64,000 nt of DNA from Dama dama (taxonomy: Eukaryota > Chordata > Mammalia > Artiodactyla > Cervidae), in assembly GCF_033118175.1 (NCBI RefSeq), contig NC_083710.1, positions 40,579,501 through 40,643,500 of the forward strand, given 5' to 3'. The translations under genes and the position numbers were made by a program. Numbering within the stretch: position 1 is the first letter of the stretch; every line of letters begins with the position of its first letter. Positions 1-10,280 of the stretch are shown piece after piece. The notes below the pieces were generated by a model, which saw only the letters and a list, made by a program, of their open reading frames with translations, searched no databases and was not told the origin of the DNA.

Positions 1-646
1 TGATCATTAATCTTAAACCCATACATCTAATCCATTGTAAAATGACCAGGGTGTGTAAAAAGGATGGCCACTTAATCCAAGAATCAAGAGAAGCCATAAA
101 GATGTTGAGTTAAACATCTTGACCTTTAAACTGATTGGTTAAAAACGATGTATTTCAAGGACAGGAGTCATCAAAATGTACAGATTAAGGATATAAAAAC
201 TGCTATAAGTCCCACCTTTGGGGGGACTCTTTAACATCTCTCAGTGTCTATGCTGCTGCTGCTGCTAAGCTGCTTCAGTCGTGTCCGACTCTGTGCGACC
301 CCATAGATGGCAGCCCACTAGGCTCCCCCGTCCCTGGGATTCTCCAGGCAAGAACACCGCAGTGGATTGCCATTTCCTTCTCCAATGCATGAAAGTGAAA
401 AGTGAAAGTGAAGTCGCTCAGTCGTGTCCAATTCTTAGCGACCTCATGGGCTGCAGCCTACCAGGCTCCTCCGTCCATGGGATTTTCCAGGCAAGAGTAC
501 TAGAGTGGGGTGCCATTGCCTTCTCCGCTCAGTGTCTATACTGAGAGCTTTGTACTTTCCTTCTCTTTAATAAATTCTATTCACTTGCTACCGTGTGTGT
601 TTGTGTGTTCATGAAGTTCAGCTTTGGCTCTGCAAATGAGAACTCA
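1..646 (+). mobile_element. Solo ERV LTR (5' end off window), split by a BOV-A2 SINE
   Basis: A TATA-like atataaaa near 190 and an AATAAA near 569 sit in the order and spacing of an LTR U3-R-U5, and the end near 640-646 (gagaactca) looks like a U5 terminus. BovB sequence starts straight after it. No retroviral internal gene is visible. The family is not identified. The BOV-A2 at 252-527 interrupts the R region. Confidence 0.6.
252..527 (-). mobile_element. BOV-A2 dimeric SINE with 12-bp target duplication
   Basis: Two related BovA monomers are joined by the gaaagtgaaaagtgaaagtg linker, and a GCT repeat (AGC tail on the minus strand) lies at the left end. The 12-bp direct repeat ctcagtgtctat flanks it at 240-251 and 528-539, so this is an intact insertion into the surrounding LTR. 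Confidence 0.93.
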
Positions 647-720
647 TATTCCCATTTCATTAATGTGGGCAAGAAACCCTTAAAAAAATGGAAAAAAAAA
701 AAAGGGAGTAGCCCTCATAG

Positions 721-1515
721 TGAGAGGGTAGCATAGTGAGAGGAAGGCTAGGGGTCTCTAAATGGAGAAAATAGGCTGCAAGCGTCAGACATCTGTTATC
801 TCTCTCAAGTGGTAGGAGGAAACAAGCTACAAGTGTCAGCTTTTCCCCCCTTTTCTATACAGATTTAAAAGGAGGTTTCTTTTAAAATTCTGTGTTGCCA
901 CGATGACACCTGGTTCCACCTGAACTTAACTTTTCTCAAACCTTGAGCTAACCAATGCGCTTTTAAAAAATTTTTTTATAAAATATTTGTCTTAAGCTAT
1001 GTTAATGAACTATGTATTTACCCTAGACTCTGTCTTTCTTCAAGTTGGTTCACCTGAGACTCAGAACCTACTTGACAAACCAGTGTTTTACTCATCCAAA
1101 TGTTTTCTTAAGCTATGTCAATGAGACTGTGACTTTGCTTGGAAACCTGCCTTTCTTCAAGATTCATGTCAATCTTTAGTGGCCCAGGACAACTCACCTT
1201 ATGCCAATGTTATCTCAAAATGCATGTTGTGGGTGAGGGGCCTGGAGCCAGTCTCTGAATTTTGAGACATATCCTTTCTCTAGTTAGCAGTCTGCTAGTA
1301 GCTATATAACATCTAGCTAAAGACTAGCAAGGGGGCACTCTTTCTGTCCCTTCTGATGTCTATGTCAGAAGCTTTCTTTATCTCTTTTATACATTAATAA
1401 AACTTCATTACACAAAAGCTCTGAGTGATCAAGCCTCGTCACCAGCCCTGGATTGAATTCCTCTCCTCTAGAGGCTAAGAATCCCAGCATCTTTCATGAC
1501 TCAGCAACACCTTTC
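721..1515 (+). mobile_element. Solo ERV LTR starting TGAGAG, inside BovB
   Basis: It splits the BovB sequence gccctcatag / gtcaacaaaagag and is flanked by a near-match 6-bp duplication (tcatag at 715-720, cgatag at 1516-1521). TATATAA lies at 1313-1319 and AATAAA at 1396-1401, as in an LTR promoter and R region. An imperfect internal duplication built around cttaagctatgt...ttcttcaag occurs at about 990-1170. The TGAGAG start and the gatgtctatgtcagaa R segment are shared with the LTRs at 35330 and 50114. No ERV genes accompany it. Confidence 0.65.
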
Positions 1516-1708
1516 CGATAGCCAACAAGAGAGTCTAAAACACAGCACTTGGATGTAATCTCAAAAGTGACAGAATGATCTCTGTGCATTTCCAAGGCAA
1601 ATAATTCAACATCACATTAATACAAGTCTATGCCCTAGCCACTAATGCCAAAGAAGCTGAAGTTGACCAGTTCTCTGAAGACCTACAGTATCTTTCAGAA
1701 CAAACACC

Positions 1709-1731
1709 AAAAAAAAAAAAAAAAAAAAAAA
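1709..1731 (+). repeat. A23 tract inside the BovB endonuclease region
   Basis: The pure A run replaces a short A-rich codon stretch (tgaaaaaga in the copy at 5735) and breaks the reading frame. Confidence 0.95.
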
Positions 1732-1830
1732 GACCATTTTATCATAGGACATAGGAATACAAAAGAAGGTAGTCAAGAGATACCTGAATTAACAGGCAAG
1801 TTTGACCCTGGAGTACAAAATGAAGCAGGG

Positions 1831-2003
1831 CAACCCCATGGGCTGTAGCCTACCAGGCTCCTCAGTCCACGGAATTTTCCAGGCAAGAGTGCTGGAGTGG
1901 GTTGCCATTTCCTTCTCCAGGGGATCTTTCTGACCCAGGGATTGAACCTGGGTCTCCCGCATTGCAGGCAGACGCTTTACCATCTGAGCCACCAGGGAAG
2001 CCC
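1831..2003 (-). mobile_element. Bov-tA SINE
   Basis: The reverse complement has the tRNA-Glu-like head (gggcttccctggtggctcag, then a B-box-like ggttcaatccc). Its BovB-like tail is missing, and the left boundary abuts BovB with no clear target duplication. It may mark a deletion-associated insertion. Confidence 0.88.
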
Positions 2004-2353
2004 AATATATCCAACTAAGTGAGAATTCCAGAGAATAGCAAGGAGAAATAAGAAAGCCTTCTTAAGTGAACAGTGTAAAGAAATAGAAGAAAACAACAGA
2101 GTGGAAAAGACAGATTTCTTGCAGGAAAAATTGGAGATATCGAAGGAACATTTCATGCAAGGATAGGCATGATAAAGGACAGAAATGGCAAAGATCTAAC
2201 AAAAACAGAGATTAAGAAGAGATGGCACAAATACACAGGAGAACTAAACTATTGGGCGTCCCTTGGACTGCAAGGAGATCAAATCAGTCAGTCTTAAAGG
2301 AAATCAGCCCTAAATATTCACTGGAACAACTGATGGTGAAGCTTCAATGCTTT

Positions 2354-2831
2354 TGTTGCAGGAAGGGGACCCCTTCCAGGGCCTGAAACTCGGCTCTTGT
2401 CTAACACTCAGAAATGAATTGTCCAAAGAGACACATGTGCTGACAAAGCAAGAGATTTTATTGGGAAAGGGCACCTGGGTGGAGAGCAGTAGGGTAAGGG
2501 AACCCAGGAGAACTGCTCTGTCACATGGCTTGCAGTCTCAGTTTTATGGTGATGGGATTAGTTTCCGGGTTGTCTTTAGCCAATCATTCTGACTCAGAGT
2601 CCTTCCTGGTGGTGCATGCCTTGTTCAGCCAAGATGGATGCCAGAGAGGATACTGGGAGGTGGTTGGACAGGTGGTGTCTCCTTTTGACCTTTCCCGAAC
2701 TCTTCTGGTTGGTGGAGACTTATTAGTTCCCTGTTCCTTACAAGGACTTCCTGTCATAAAACAACTCATGCAAATGGTTACTATGGTGCCTGGCCAGGGT
2801 GGGCGGTTTCATCAGCGTGCTTCCCCTAACA
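2354..2831 (-). mobile_element. Solo LTR, BTLTR1 type
   Basis: This is a complete 478-bp LTR: on the minus strand it starts TGTTAGGGGAAGC and ends GCAACA. It is flanked by a 4-bp duplication, cttt at 2350-2353 and 2832-2835. The minus-strand AATAAA is read from 2457-2462. BovB continues exactly across the insertion point (...caatgcttt, then ctttggtcacc...). The open frames through it are chance and not ERV genes. The BTLTR1 name is from recognition of the cattle repeat. Confidence 0.85.
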
Positions 2832-3059
2832 CTTTGGTCACCTGATATTAAGAGCCAACTCTTTGGAAAAGACCCCGATGCTGGGAAAGACTGAAGGCAG
2901 GAGGAGAAAAGGGCAACAGAGAATGAAATGGTTGATAGTATCATTGACTCAATAAACATAAATCTGAACAAACTCCAGGACATAGTGAAGGACCTGTTAT
3001 CCTGGAGTGCTGCAGTCCACAGGACTGCATAGTCAGATAAAATTTAGGCATTGAACAAC

Positions 3060-3805
3060 AACAACATTTGGATGTCTGATAGCATTATCATAGACTAGAT
3101 TACTAGACAAACTTCATATTTTTCTGACAGATTTATAGCTTCAATATGCATTTGTCACTGGCAATAGGTAATAGTGTAAATTTCACATGCTACACTGATT
3201 AATGTTCCTTAACTATTGTTAGCAAGTTACTCCTCATACCATCTATTCAAAATTTGGAAATGCTGTTTCAAATGAGTCACTTCTAGTTCAGAATTTTATC
3301 TGTTTTTGAGTAAGTGATTGGTCAATTCTATATTCAAATTCAATTGCTCTAACATTAAACTTCTTTTCTGAAATGTTCTTTCTCCCCCCTCTCCTATACT
3401 TTTGCTTATGTCCGTAGGCAGTCTAAATTTAAAGATGTCAACTTGATGCTATGATATTGAAAAAAAGATGTATCTGGCTTTTTTTTTTTTTTTGGTCAAC
3501 TTTACTAACTCCTGATCTAAATAGTATCTCTAAAATACCTTGCTCTCAGATATCTGTCATTTTTTTTTATTGTACTTTATTGTAAGCCCCTCAACCCTCT
3601 CCTTTTGCTTTTAATTTTACTGACTTTATAAATTCTCATGTTATATAGTGTTTTCAGATATTCTTGAAAAAATACTATTCTTATTTTAAAATGTTTGATG
3701 ATAACAGCAATTAAGTGCTATCTATTTCAATTATTTCACTTTTCATTATGAAAGTCAGTCTAACAGTTTATAGGAATGAAGTGGAAAAATAAGATATGCA
3801 TCGAG
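3060..3805. other. No recognised feature
   Basis: AT-rich sequence with a T16 run near 3480. I see no repeat I can name and no coding signal. Confidence 0.5.
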
Positions 3806-3860
3806 GCACATATAGTAGTTTCCTAGAACTACTATAACAAAATACCAATGACCGAGTGGT

Positions 3861-4048
3861 TTTTTCTTAAAATTAATTTTTTTTGGAGTATAGTTACCTT
3901 ACAACATCATTATTTTTAACTGTAAAGCAAAATGAATCAGCTATATATATATATACACATATACATATATATATATACATATATACATATGTGTATATAT
4001 ATATATTACCCCCCTATTGTTCTTTGTTTTCCCTCCCATTAACTGGTT
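3861..4048 (-). mobile_element. L1 3' UTR end inserted in MLT1
   Basis: Antisense L1 3' end (ggagtatagttaccttacaa, then gcaaaatgaatcagctata), enlarged by a TA-rich microsatellite. The flanks gaccgagtggt and aactggttggct resemble a decayed target duplication. Confidence 0.65.
3940..4006. repeat. (TA)n/(CATA)n microsatellite
   Basis: Alternating TA with interspersed CA and GTGT within the L1 3' end. Confidence 0.95.
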
Positions 4049-4844
4049 GGCTTAAAGAACAGCTAGAAGTCCAAGATCAATATGCTGGCATGGCTGGTTC
4101 CTTCTGAGGACTATGAAAGATAATATGTTCCTTGCCTCTTGCCTAGTTCCTGGTAGCTTAAAGCCAAACTGCATATATTTGCATTTCTTGGTGACACTAT
4201 ACAAGCATCAACTGAACATTGTCTTCTTCTTCACATGGTTTCCTCTCAGTATACATGTTTCTTTGTCCTAATTTCCCCATTTTATGACAGTAGACATATT
4301 GGATCTAGGCCCACTTCTGTGAACTTATCCTAACTAATCACATCGTCATAAGCCATATTTAGAAATGTCACATTTTGAAGTATTGGTTTTGGAACTTCAA
4401 CATATGTATTTTGAGTGATGGGTGCAAAATTCAAGCCACAATACAATGACTGTCTATTAGTTGTAGCAAGTAGAGAAGGGAAAGGAAGCTGAAGTTATGT
4501 GCAAAGGAATTATAAAATCCTTGGGCCATGGATTTCCATTAGAATAGGGAAATACATGAAAATGGATGCAATGAAAAGCATAAAATCAAGTTACTAGTGA
4601 CATTGCTTGGTTAGCTGAACTGACAATACTGCCAATCTCATTTGCTATTATCTATTGTTCATGTGATGTTCAATATCTTCTAAACTTACTGCTTCTTACA
4701 TTCATTCCAAATTTTTGTTGTTCAGATAAGAGGGTAAATTCAGCCCTCTAATTCTATTTTAACAAAAGAAAGAATTCTTACTTTATAAAATTCTTAAATA
4801 CCTTTAAATTTTTTAGGAATTTGAGGTTACAAAGTGCTCAGCAC

Positions 4845-4922
4845 CACTAATTATTAGAGGAATGCAAACCAAACTACAATGAAGTATCATTCAACCCAGT
4901 CAGAATGGCTATCATTAATATA

Positions 4923-4955
<33 letters not shown>

Positions 4956-5597
4956 GTCATAAATAAATATAGATCATTAAGTATATATCATTGTATATAT
5001 AGATATATATACAAACCATAAGTGCTGAAGAGGGTATGGAGAAAATGCAATCTTCTTGCATTCTTGGTGGGAATATAAATTGATAGAGCCTCTATGGAAA
5101 ACAGTATGGCATTTCCTTAAAAAACTAAAAATAGAATTAACATATGACCCATCAATCCCACTGCTGTACAAATACCCAGAGAAATCCATATTTGAAAAAG
5201 ATACATGTACCTCAATGTTCATTGTACCACCATTTACAATAGCCAAGGCATGGAAGCAACTTGAATGTCCATCAGTGGAGGAATGGATAAAGAAGATGTG
5301 GCACATAGATACAATGGAACATTACTCAGTCATAAAAAGAAACGAAATGTGTCATTATGAGAGACATAGGTAGACCTAGACTCTGCCATACAGAGTGAAG
5401 TAAGTGAAACAGAAAAAACAAACAAAAAAAAACATATTTCAAACTGGGTGGAATCTAGAAAAAATGTATAGACCTTATATGAAAACAGAAATAGAGACAC
5501 AGATGTAGAGAATAACCATGTGGAAACCAAGGGGGGTGGGCTGGGATGATTTGGGAGATTGGGATTGACTTATATACACTATTAACTGTGTATCATA
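4845..5597 (+). mobile_element. L1 3' end (ORF2 C-terminus plus UTR)
   Basis: It matches the end of L1 ORF2 (attattagaggaatgcaaac, ggaatataaattgatagagcc, acccatcaatcccactgctg) and continues into the 3' UTR. A 105-codon open stretch at 5056-5373 keeps the C-terminal pattern (NLEC..VEEWIKK-like wording is degraded here to QLECPSVEEWIKK). A TA microsatellite has expanded at 4918-5010. Confidence 0.88.
4918..5010. repeat. (TA)n microsatellite
   Basis: Long TA tracts expanded inside the L1 ORF2 end. Confidence 0.95.
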
Positions 5598-5600
5598 TCC

Positions 5601-8191
5601 GTCAGTTCAGTCTAATTCTGTCACTCTGTAATGTCAGACTCTTTGCAACCCAATGGACTGCAGCAGTAATGCTGAAGAAGCTGAAGCTGAACGGTTCTAT
5701 GAAGATCTACATGACCTTCTAGAACTAACACCTGAAAAAGATGTCCTTTTCATTATAGGGGACTTGAATGCAAAAGTAGGAAGTCAAGCAATACCTGGAG
5801 TAACAGGCAAATTTGGCTTTGGGGTACAGAATTAAGCAGGGCAAAGGCTAATAGAGTTTTGCCAAGAAAAAGCACTGGTCATAGCAAACATCATCTTCCA
5901 ACAGAACAACAGAAGACTCTACACATGAACATCACCAGATGGTCAATACCGAATTAGATTGATAATATTCTTTGCAGCCAAAGATAGAGAAGCTCTACAC
6001 AGTCAGCAAAAACAAGACTGGGAGCTGACTGTGGCTCAGATCATGAACTTCTTAGTGCCAAATTCAGATTGAAATTGAAGAAAGTGGGGAAAACTACTAG
6101 ACCATTCAGGTATGACCTAAATCAAATCCCTAATGATTATACAGTGGAAGTGAGAAATAGATTCAAGGGATTAGATCTGATAGACAAGGTGCCTGAAGAA
6201 CTATGGACAGTGGTTTGTGACATTGTAAAGAAGACAGGGATCAAGACCATCCCCAAGAAAAATAAATGGAAAAAAGCAAAATGGCTGTCTGAGGAGCCCT
6301 TACAAATCACTGTGAAAAGAAGAGAAGTGAAAAGCAACGGAAAAAAGGGGAGATATACCCATTGGAATGCAGGCTTCCAAAGAGAAGCAAGGAGAGACAA
6401 GAAAGTCTTCAGTGATCAGTGCAGATAAATAGAGGAAAGAATAGAATGGGAAAGTCTAGAGATCTCTTCAAGAAAATTAGAGAAACAAGGGAACATTTCA
6501 TGCAAAGATGGGCTCAGTAAAGGATAGAAATGGTATGGACCTAACAGAAGTAGAAGATATTAAGCAGAGGTGGCAAGAATACCCAGAAGAACTATACAAA
6601 AAAGATCTTCATGACCCAGATAATCACGATGGGGTGATCACTCACCTAGAACCAGACATTCTGGAATGCAAAGTCAAGTGGACCTTAGGAAGCATCACTA
6701 TGAACAAAGGTAGTGGAGGTGATGGAATTCCAATTGAGCTATTTCAAATCCTAAAGGATGATGCTGTGAAAGTGCTTCACTCAATATGGCTGCAAATTTG
6801 GAACTCTGCAGAGGCCACAGGACTGGAAAAGGTCAGTTTTCATTCCAATCCCAAAGAAAGGCAATGGCAAAGAATGCTCAAACTACTACACAATTGCACT
6901 CATCTCACACGCTAGTAGGTTAATGCTCAAAATTCTCTAAGCCAGGCTTCAACAGTAGCGAACCATGAACTTCCAGATGTTCAAGCTGGATTTAGAAAAG
7001 GCAGAGGAACCATAGATCAAATTGCCAACATCAATTGGATCATCAAAAAAAAAAAAAAAAAAAACCCACAAAAACAGGAGAATTCCAGAAAGAACATCTG
7101 TTTCTTCTTTATTGAGTATATCAAAGTCTTTGACTGTGTGGATCACAACAAACTCTGGATAATTTTTAAACAACTGAGAATGCTAGACCACCTGACCTGT
7201 CTCCTGCGAAATCTATATGTGTGTTGGTAAGCAATTAACTGGACATGGAAAAACAGACTGGTTACAAATCAGGAAAGGAATAAAACAAAGCTGTGTATTG
7301 TCATCCTGCTTATTTAACATATATGCAGAGTACATTATGAGAAACGCTGGGCTGTATCAAGTACAAGCTGGAGTCAAGATGTGGGAAAAATATCAGTCAC
7401 CTCAGATATGCAGACGACTCCACCTTTATGGCAGAAAGTGAATAAGACCTAAAGAGCCTCCTGATGAAAGTGAAGGAGGAGAGTGAAAAAGTTGGCTTAA
7501 AACTCAACATTCAGCAAACTAAGATCATGGCATCTGGTCCCATGACTTCATAGCAAATATGGGGAAACAGTGGAAACAGTGACAGGTTTTTTTTGGGGGG
7601 GGGGCTCCAAAATCACTGTAGATGGTGACTGCAGCCATGAAATTAAAAGACGCTTACTCCTTGGAAGAAAAGTTATGACCAACCTAGACAGTATATTAAA
7701 AAGCAGAGACATTACTTTGCCAACAATGGCCTGTCTAGTCAAAACTATGGTTTTTCCAGTAGTTATGTATGGATGTGAGAGTTGGAGTATAAAGGAAGTT
7801 GAGCACCAAAGAATTGATGCTTTTGAGCTGTGGTGTTGGAGAAGACTCTTGAGAGTCCCTTGAACAGCAAAGAGATAAAACCAGTCCATCCTAAGGAAAT
7901 CAGTCGTGAATATTCATTGGAAGGACTGATACTGAAGCTGAAACTCCAATACTTTGGCCACCTGATGCGAAGAGCTGACTCCTTTGAAAAGACCCTGATG
8001 CTGGGCAAGATTGAAGGCAGGAGGAGAAGGGGATGAGATAGGATGAGATGGTTGGATGGCATCACCTACTCAATGGACATGAGTTTGAGTAAACTCTGGG
8101 GGTTGGTGTTGGACAGGAAGGCCTCGTGTGCTGCAGTCCATGGGGTTGTAGAGTCAGACATGACTGAGTGAATGAATTGACTGACTGACTG
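5601..8191 (+). mobile_element. BovB LINE, 2.5-kb body with a 3' tail
   Basis: From 5666 the body runs from the endonuclease domain through the reverse transcriptase to the 3' end, and finishes in the RTE-style short tandem tail (gactgactgactga). The first 65 bp (5601-5665) are in the opposite sense and match the BovB or Bov-tA tail. The 5' UTR and early endonuclease are missing. Confidence 0.92.
5653..8036 (+). pseudogene. BovB ORF2 remnant (APE endonuclease plus reverse transcriptase)
   Basis: In an active BovB this frame makes the protein that nicks target DNA and reverse-transcribes the element RNA. The endonuclease motif FIIGDLNAKVGSQ is at about 5750. Later blocks carry KLKKVGKTTRPFRYDLNQIP (6075-6130), a tail-side RT segment with LQIWNSAE (about 6795) and a C-terminal piece with YGCESWSIKEVEHQRIDAFE (7765-7825). 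The chain is broken by stops and frameshifts at about 5835, 6428, 6915 and 7173, by an A-run at about 7047 and by a T8G10 run at about 7597. It cannot make a functional protein. Confidence 0.88.
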
Positions 8192-8192
8192 A

Positions 8193-9255
8193 TCATGGTG
8201 TATGAGCTTTTTATTGTGTTGCTGAATTCTGTTTGCAAAAATTTTGTTGAGGATTTTTGCGTATATGTTCATTAGTGATATTGGTCTGTAGTTTTATCTT
8301 TTTGTGTTGTGTTTCTCTGATTTTGTATCAGGGTGATGGAGGCCTCATAAAATGAGTTTGGAAGAGTTCCTTCCTCTGCAATTTTTGGAAAGACTTTTAG
8401 AAGGATAGGCATTAGCTCTTCTCTAAATGTTTGGTAGAATACTCCTGTGAAGCCATCTGGTCCTCGGCTTTTGTTTTTTGGGAGGTTTTTTTATTCACAG
8501 CTCCAGTTTCAGTGCTTGTAATTGGGTTGTTCATAATTTCTCTTTCTTCCTGCTTTAGTTTTTGATGATTAAACATTTCTAAAAATCTTTCCATTTATTC
8601 CAGGTTATCTATTTTATTGCCATATAGTTGTTCATAATAGTCTCTTATAATCCTTTGTATTTCTGAATTGTCTTTTGTAACCTCTCCTTTTTCATTTCTA
8701 ATTTGTTGGTTTGATTCTTCTCTCTTTTTTCTTGATAAGACTGGTTTAAAGTTTGTTGGTTTTGCTTATCTTCTCAAAGAACCAGCTTTCTGTTTTATTA
8801 ATCTTTATATTGTTTCTTTCATTTCTTTTCATATATGCTCAGATCTTTATGATTTCTTTCCTTCTACTTATTTTTTGTTGTTGTTGTGGTTCTTTATCCA
8901 GATGTTTTAGGTGTAAAATTAGGTTGTTTTTTTGATGTTTTTCTGAGGTAGGATTACATTGTTATAAACTTCCTTCTTGGGACTGCTTTTGCTGCCTCCT
9001 ATAGGTTTTGAGTTGTCTTGTTTTCATTGTCATTTGTTTCTAGAAATTTTTTCATTTCTCTTTTGATTTCTTCAGTAACCTGTTGGTTATTTAGAAATGT
9101 GTTGTTTAATCTCCATGTGCTTCCATTTCTTACAATGTTTTTTCTTTTAATTGATACCTAGCTTCATAGCATTGTGGTCAGAGAAGACGCTTGATACAAT
9201 TTCAATTTTCTTAAATTTACTGAGGTTTGATTTGTGACCAAGATATAATCTATCC
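8193..9255 (-). mobile_element. L1 ORF2 reverse-transcriptase region, antisense
   Basis: The plus strand is antisense L1 ORF2: aattttgttgaggattttt, then gtatcagggtgatggaggcc, then ggttttgagttgtcttgt, then cattgtggtcagagaagacg. Many frame breaks are present. The 5' and 3' parts of this L1 are absent: BovB abuts on the left and an LTR on the right. Confidence 0.88.
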
Positions 9256-9799
9256 TGCAGTCTCAGTCACACAGAGCATTGTGTTACAAAGTTTATTCAA
9301 GTGGAAAGGGTAGAGAACACCTCCAGCAAAAGGCACTGGAAGAGGGTAAGAGAGTACCCGCATTACTAGTTTAAGTAAGGCATTATGTACTTCTCAACTG
9401 GCCACTGAAAATAGATAAAAAGAATACCTCAACTTTGTAAGAGTTCCACCAAACCAAGGCATATATCCTGAGACAACTTTGGCATGAGATTAACCAGGGA
9501 GACCAGGTTCTGGGCAACGTGCCTCTGGGTGAGATATATTGTTGCTGAGAAACAAGTTCCCTGGTAAGATTTGTTACAATTATAATCATTAACATAGAGC
9601 CTAAGAAAGCATAATGTGATCTATGAAAAACATTTTCCATGAGTAAGATATATTACTGCTGTATATTCATTAGTTCCAGACCTAAAGAAAGGCCAATCCT
9701 TGGGCAAGATTCATGTTGCAGAAAAGGCAAGCATGAGTGAGAATGTTCACCTTCTCCTTAAAAGGCCTTGGACTGCCTGCCTAAGCTTTAACTCTCTCA
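9256..9799 (-). mobile_element. Solo ERV LTR starting TGAGAGAG
   Basis: On the minus strand it starts TGAGAGAGTTAAAGC and ends GACTGCA, with a minus-strand AATAAA near 9285. The block about tctattttcagtggccagtt, giving tatctattctcagcagccag at 50193, shows it is the same family as the LTR at 50114. The left flank is L1 and the right flank BovB, with no target duplication. Confidence 0.65.
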
Positions 9800-10280
9800 A
9801 TGGTTTTGGTCACTGTTTCCTGTATAATGTTATGAACCTTTGCCCACAGTTCTTCAGGCATCTGTCAGATCTAATCCCCTGAATCTATTTGTCACTTCCA
9901 TGGTATAATTATAAGAAATTTGATTAAGGTCGTACCTGAATGGCCTACTCGTTTTCCCTATCTTCAATTTAAGTCTGAATTTTGCAATAAGGTGTTCATG
10001 GTCTGAGCTACAGTCAGTTCCAGGTATTGTTTTTTTAAGATAGTATAGCACTTCTCAATCTTCGACTGCAAAGATTTTGCTATTGACCATTTTGTGATGT
10101 CCTTGTGTAGTGTCATCTTTTGTGTTGCTGCAAGTGGGTGTTTGTTACACCAATACATTCTCTTGGCAAAACTCTGTTAGCCTTTGCCCTGCTTCATTTT
10201 GCATTCCTAGGCCAAACTTGCCTGTTACTCCAGATATCTCTTGATTTCCTACTTTGTATTGACAATTCTTTTATACTATA
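9800..10280 (-). mobile_element. BovB internal fragment, antisense
   Basis: The plus strand is antisense BovB endonuclease-to-linker sequence (ggttttggtcactgtttcct, then tcttcaggcatctgtcagat, then cctgttactccagatatctc). It lacks the 3' tail because the LTR begins at its 3'-side boundary. The reading frame is broken. Confidence 0.85.

Larger units (their letters stand above)
643..3055 (+). mobile_element. BovB LINE (RTE), heavily interrupted
   Basis: BovB segments are visible at 643-720, 1516-1830, about 2022-2353 and 2832-3055. They cover part of the endonuclease region and the 3' end. Between them lie an LTR (721-1515), a Bov-tA (1831-2003) and a solo BTLTR1 (2354-2831). About 600 bp of the consensus seems to be missing at the Bov-tA, and the reverse-transcriptase core is deleted near 2255. 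The 3' end near 3040-3055 has an acaacaaca tail. No coding capacity is left. Confidence 0.85.
3812..4444 (-). mobile_element. MLT1-type MaLR LTR, split by an L1 end
   Basis: The plus strand reads as antisense MLT1: tagtttcctagaactactataac, then agaagtccaagatcaa, then cttcacatgg, then ttggaacttcaacatatg at 4396. The copy is old and diverged, and is interrupted at 3861-4048. Confidence 0.72.

Noticed and set aside
2525..2845. 106-codon frame
   Set aside because: It lies within the antisense of a solo BTLTR1-type LTR and has no protein resemblance.
8193..9255. Continuation of the L1 at 4845-5597 as a second twin-primed element
   Set aside because: The order is wrong (sense 3' part on the left, antisense part on the right) and a BovB lies between, so they are treated as separate L1 pieces.
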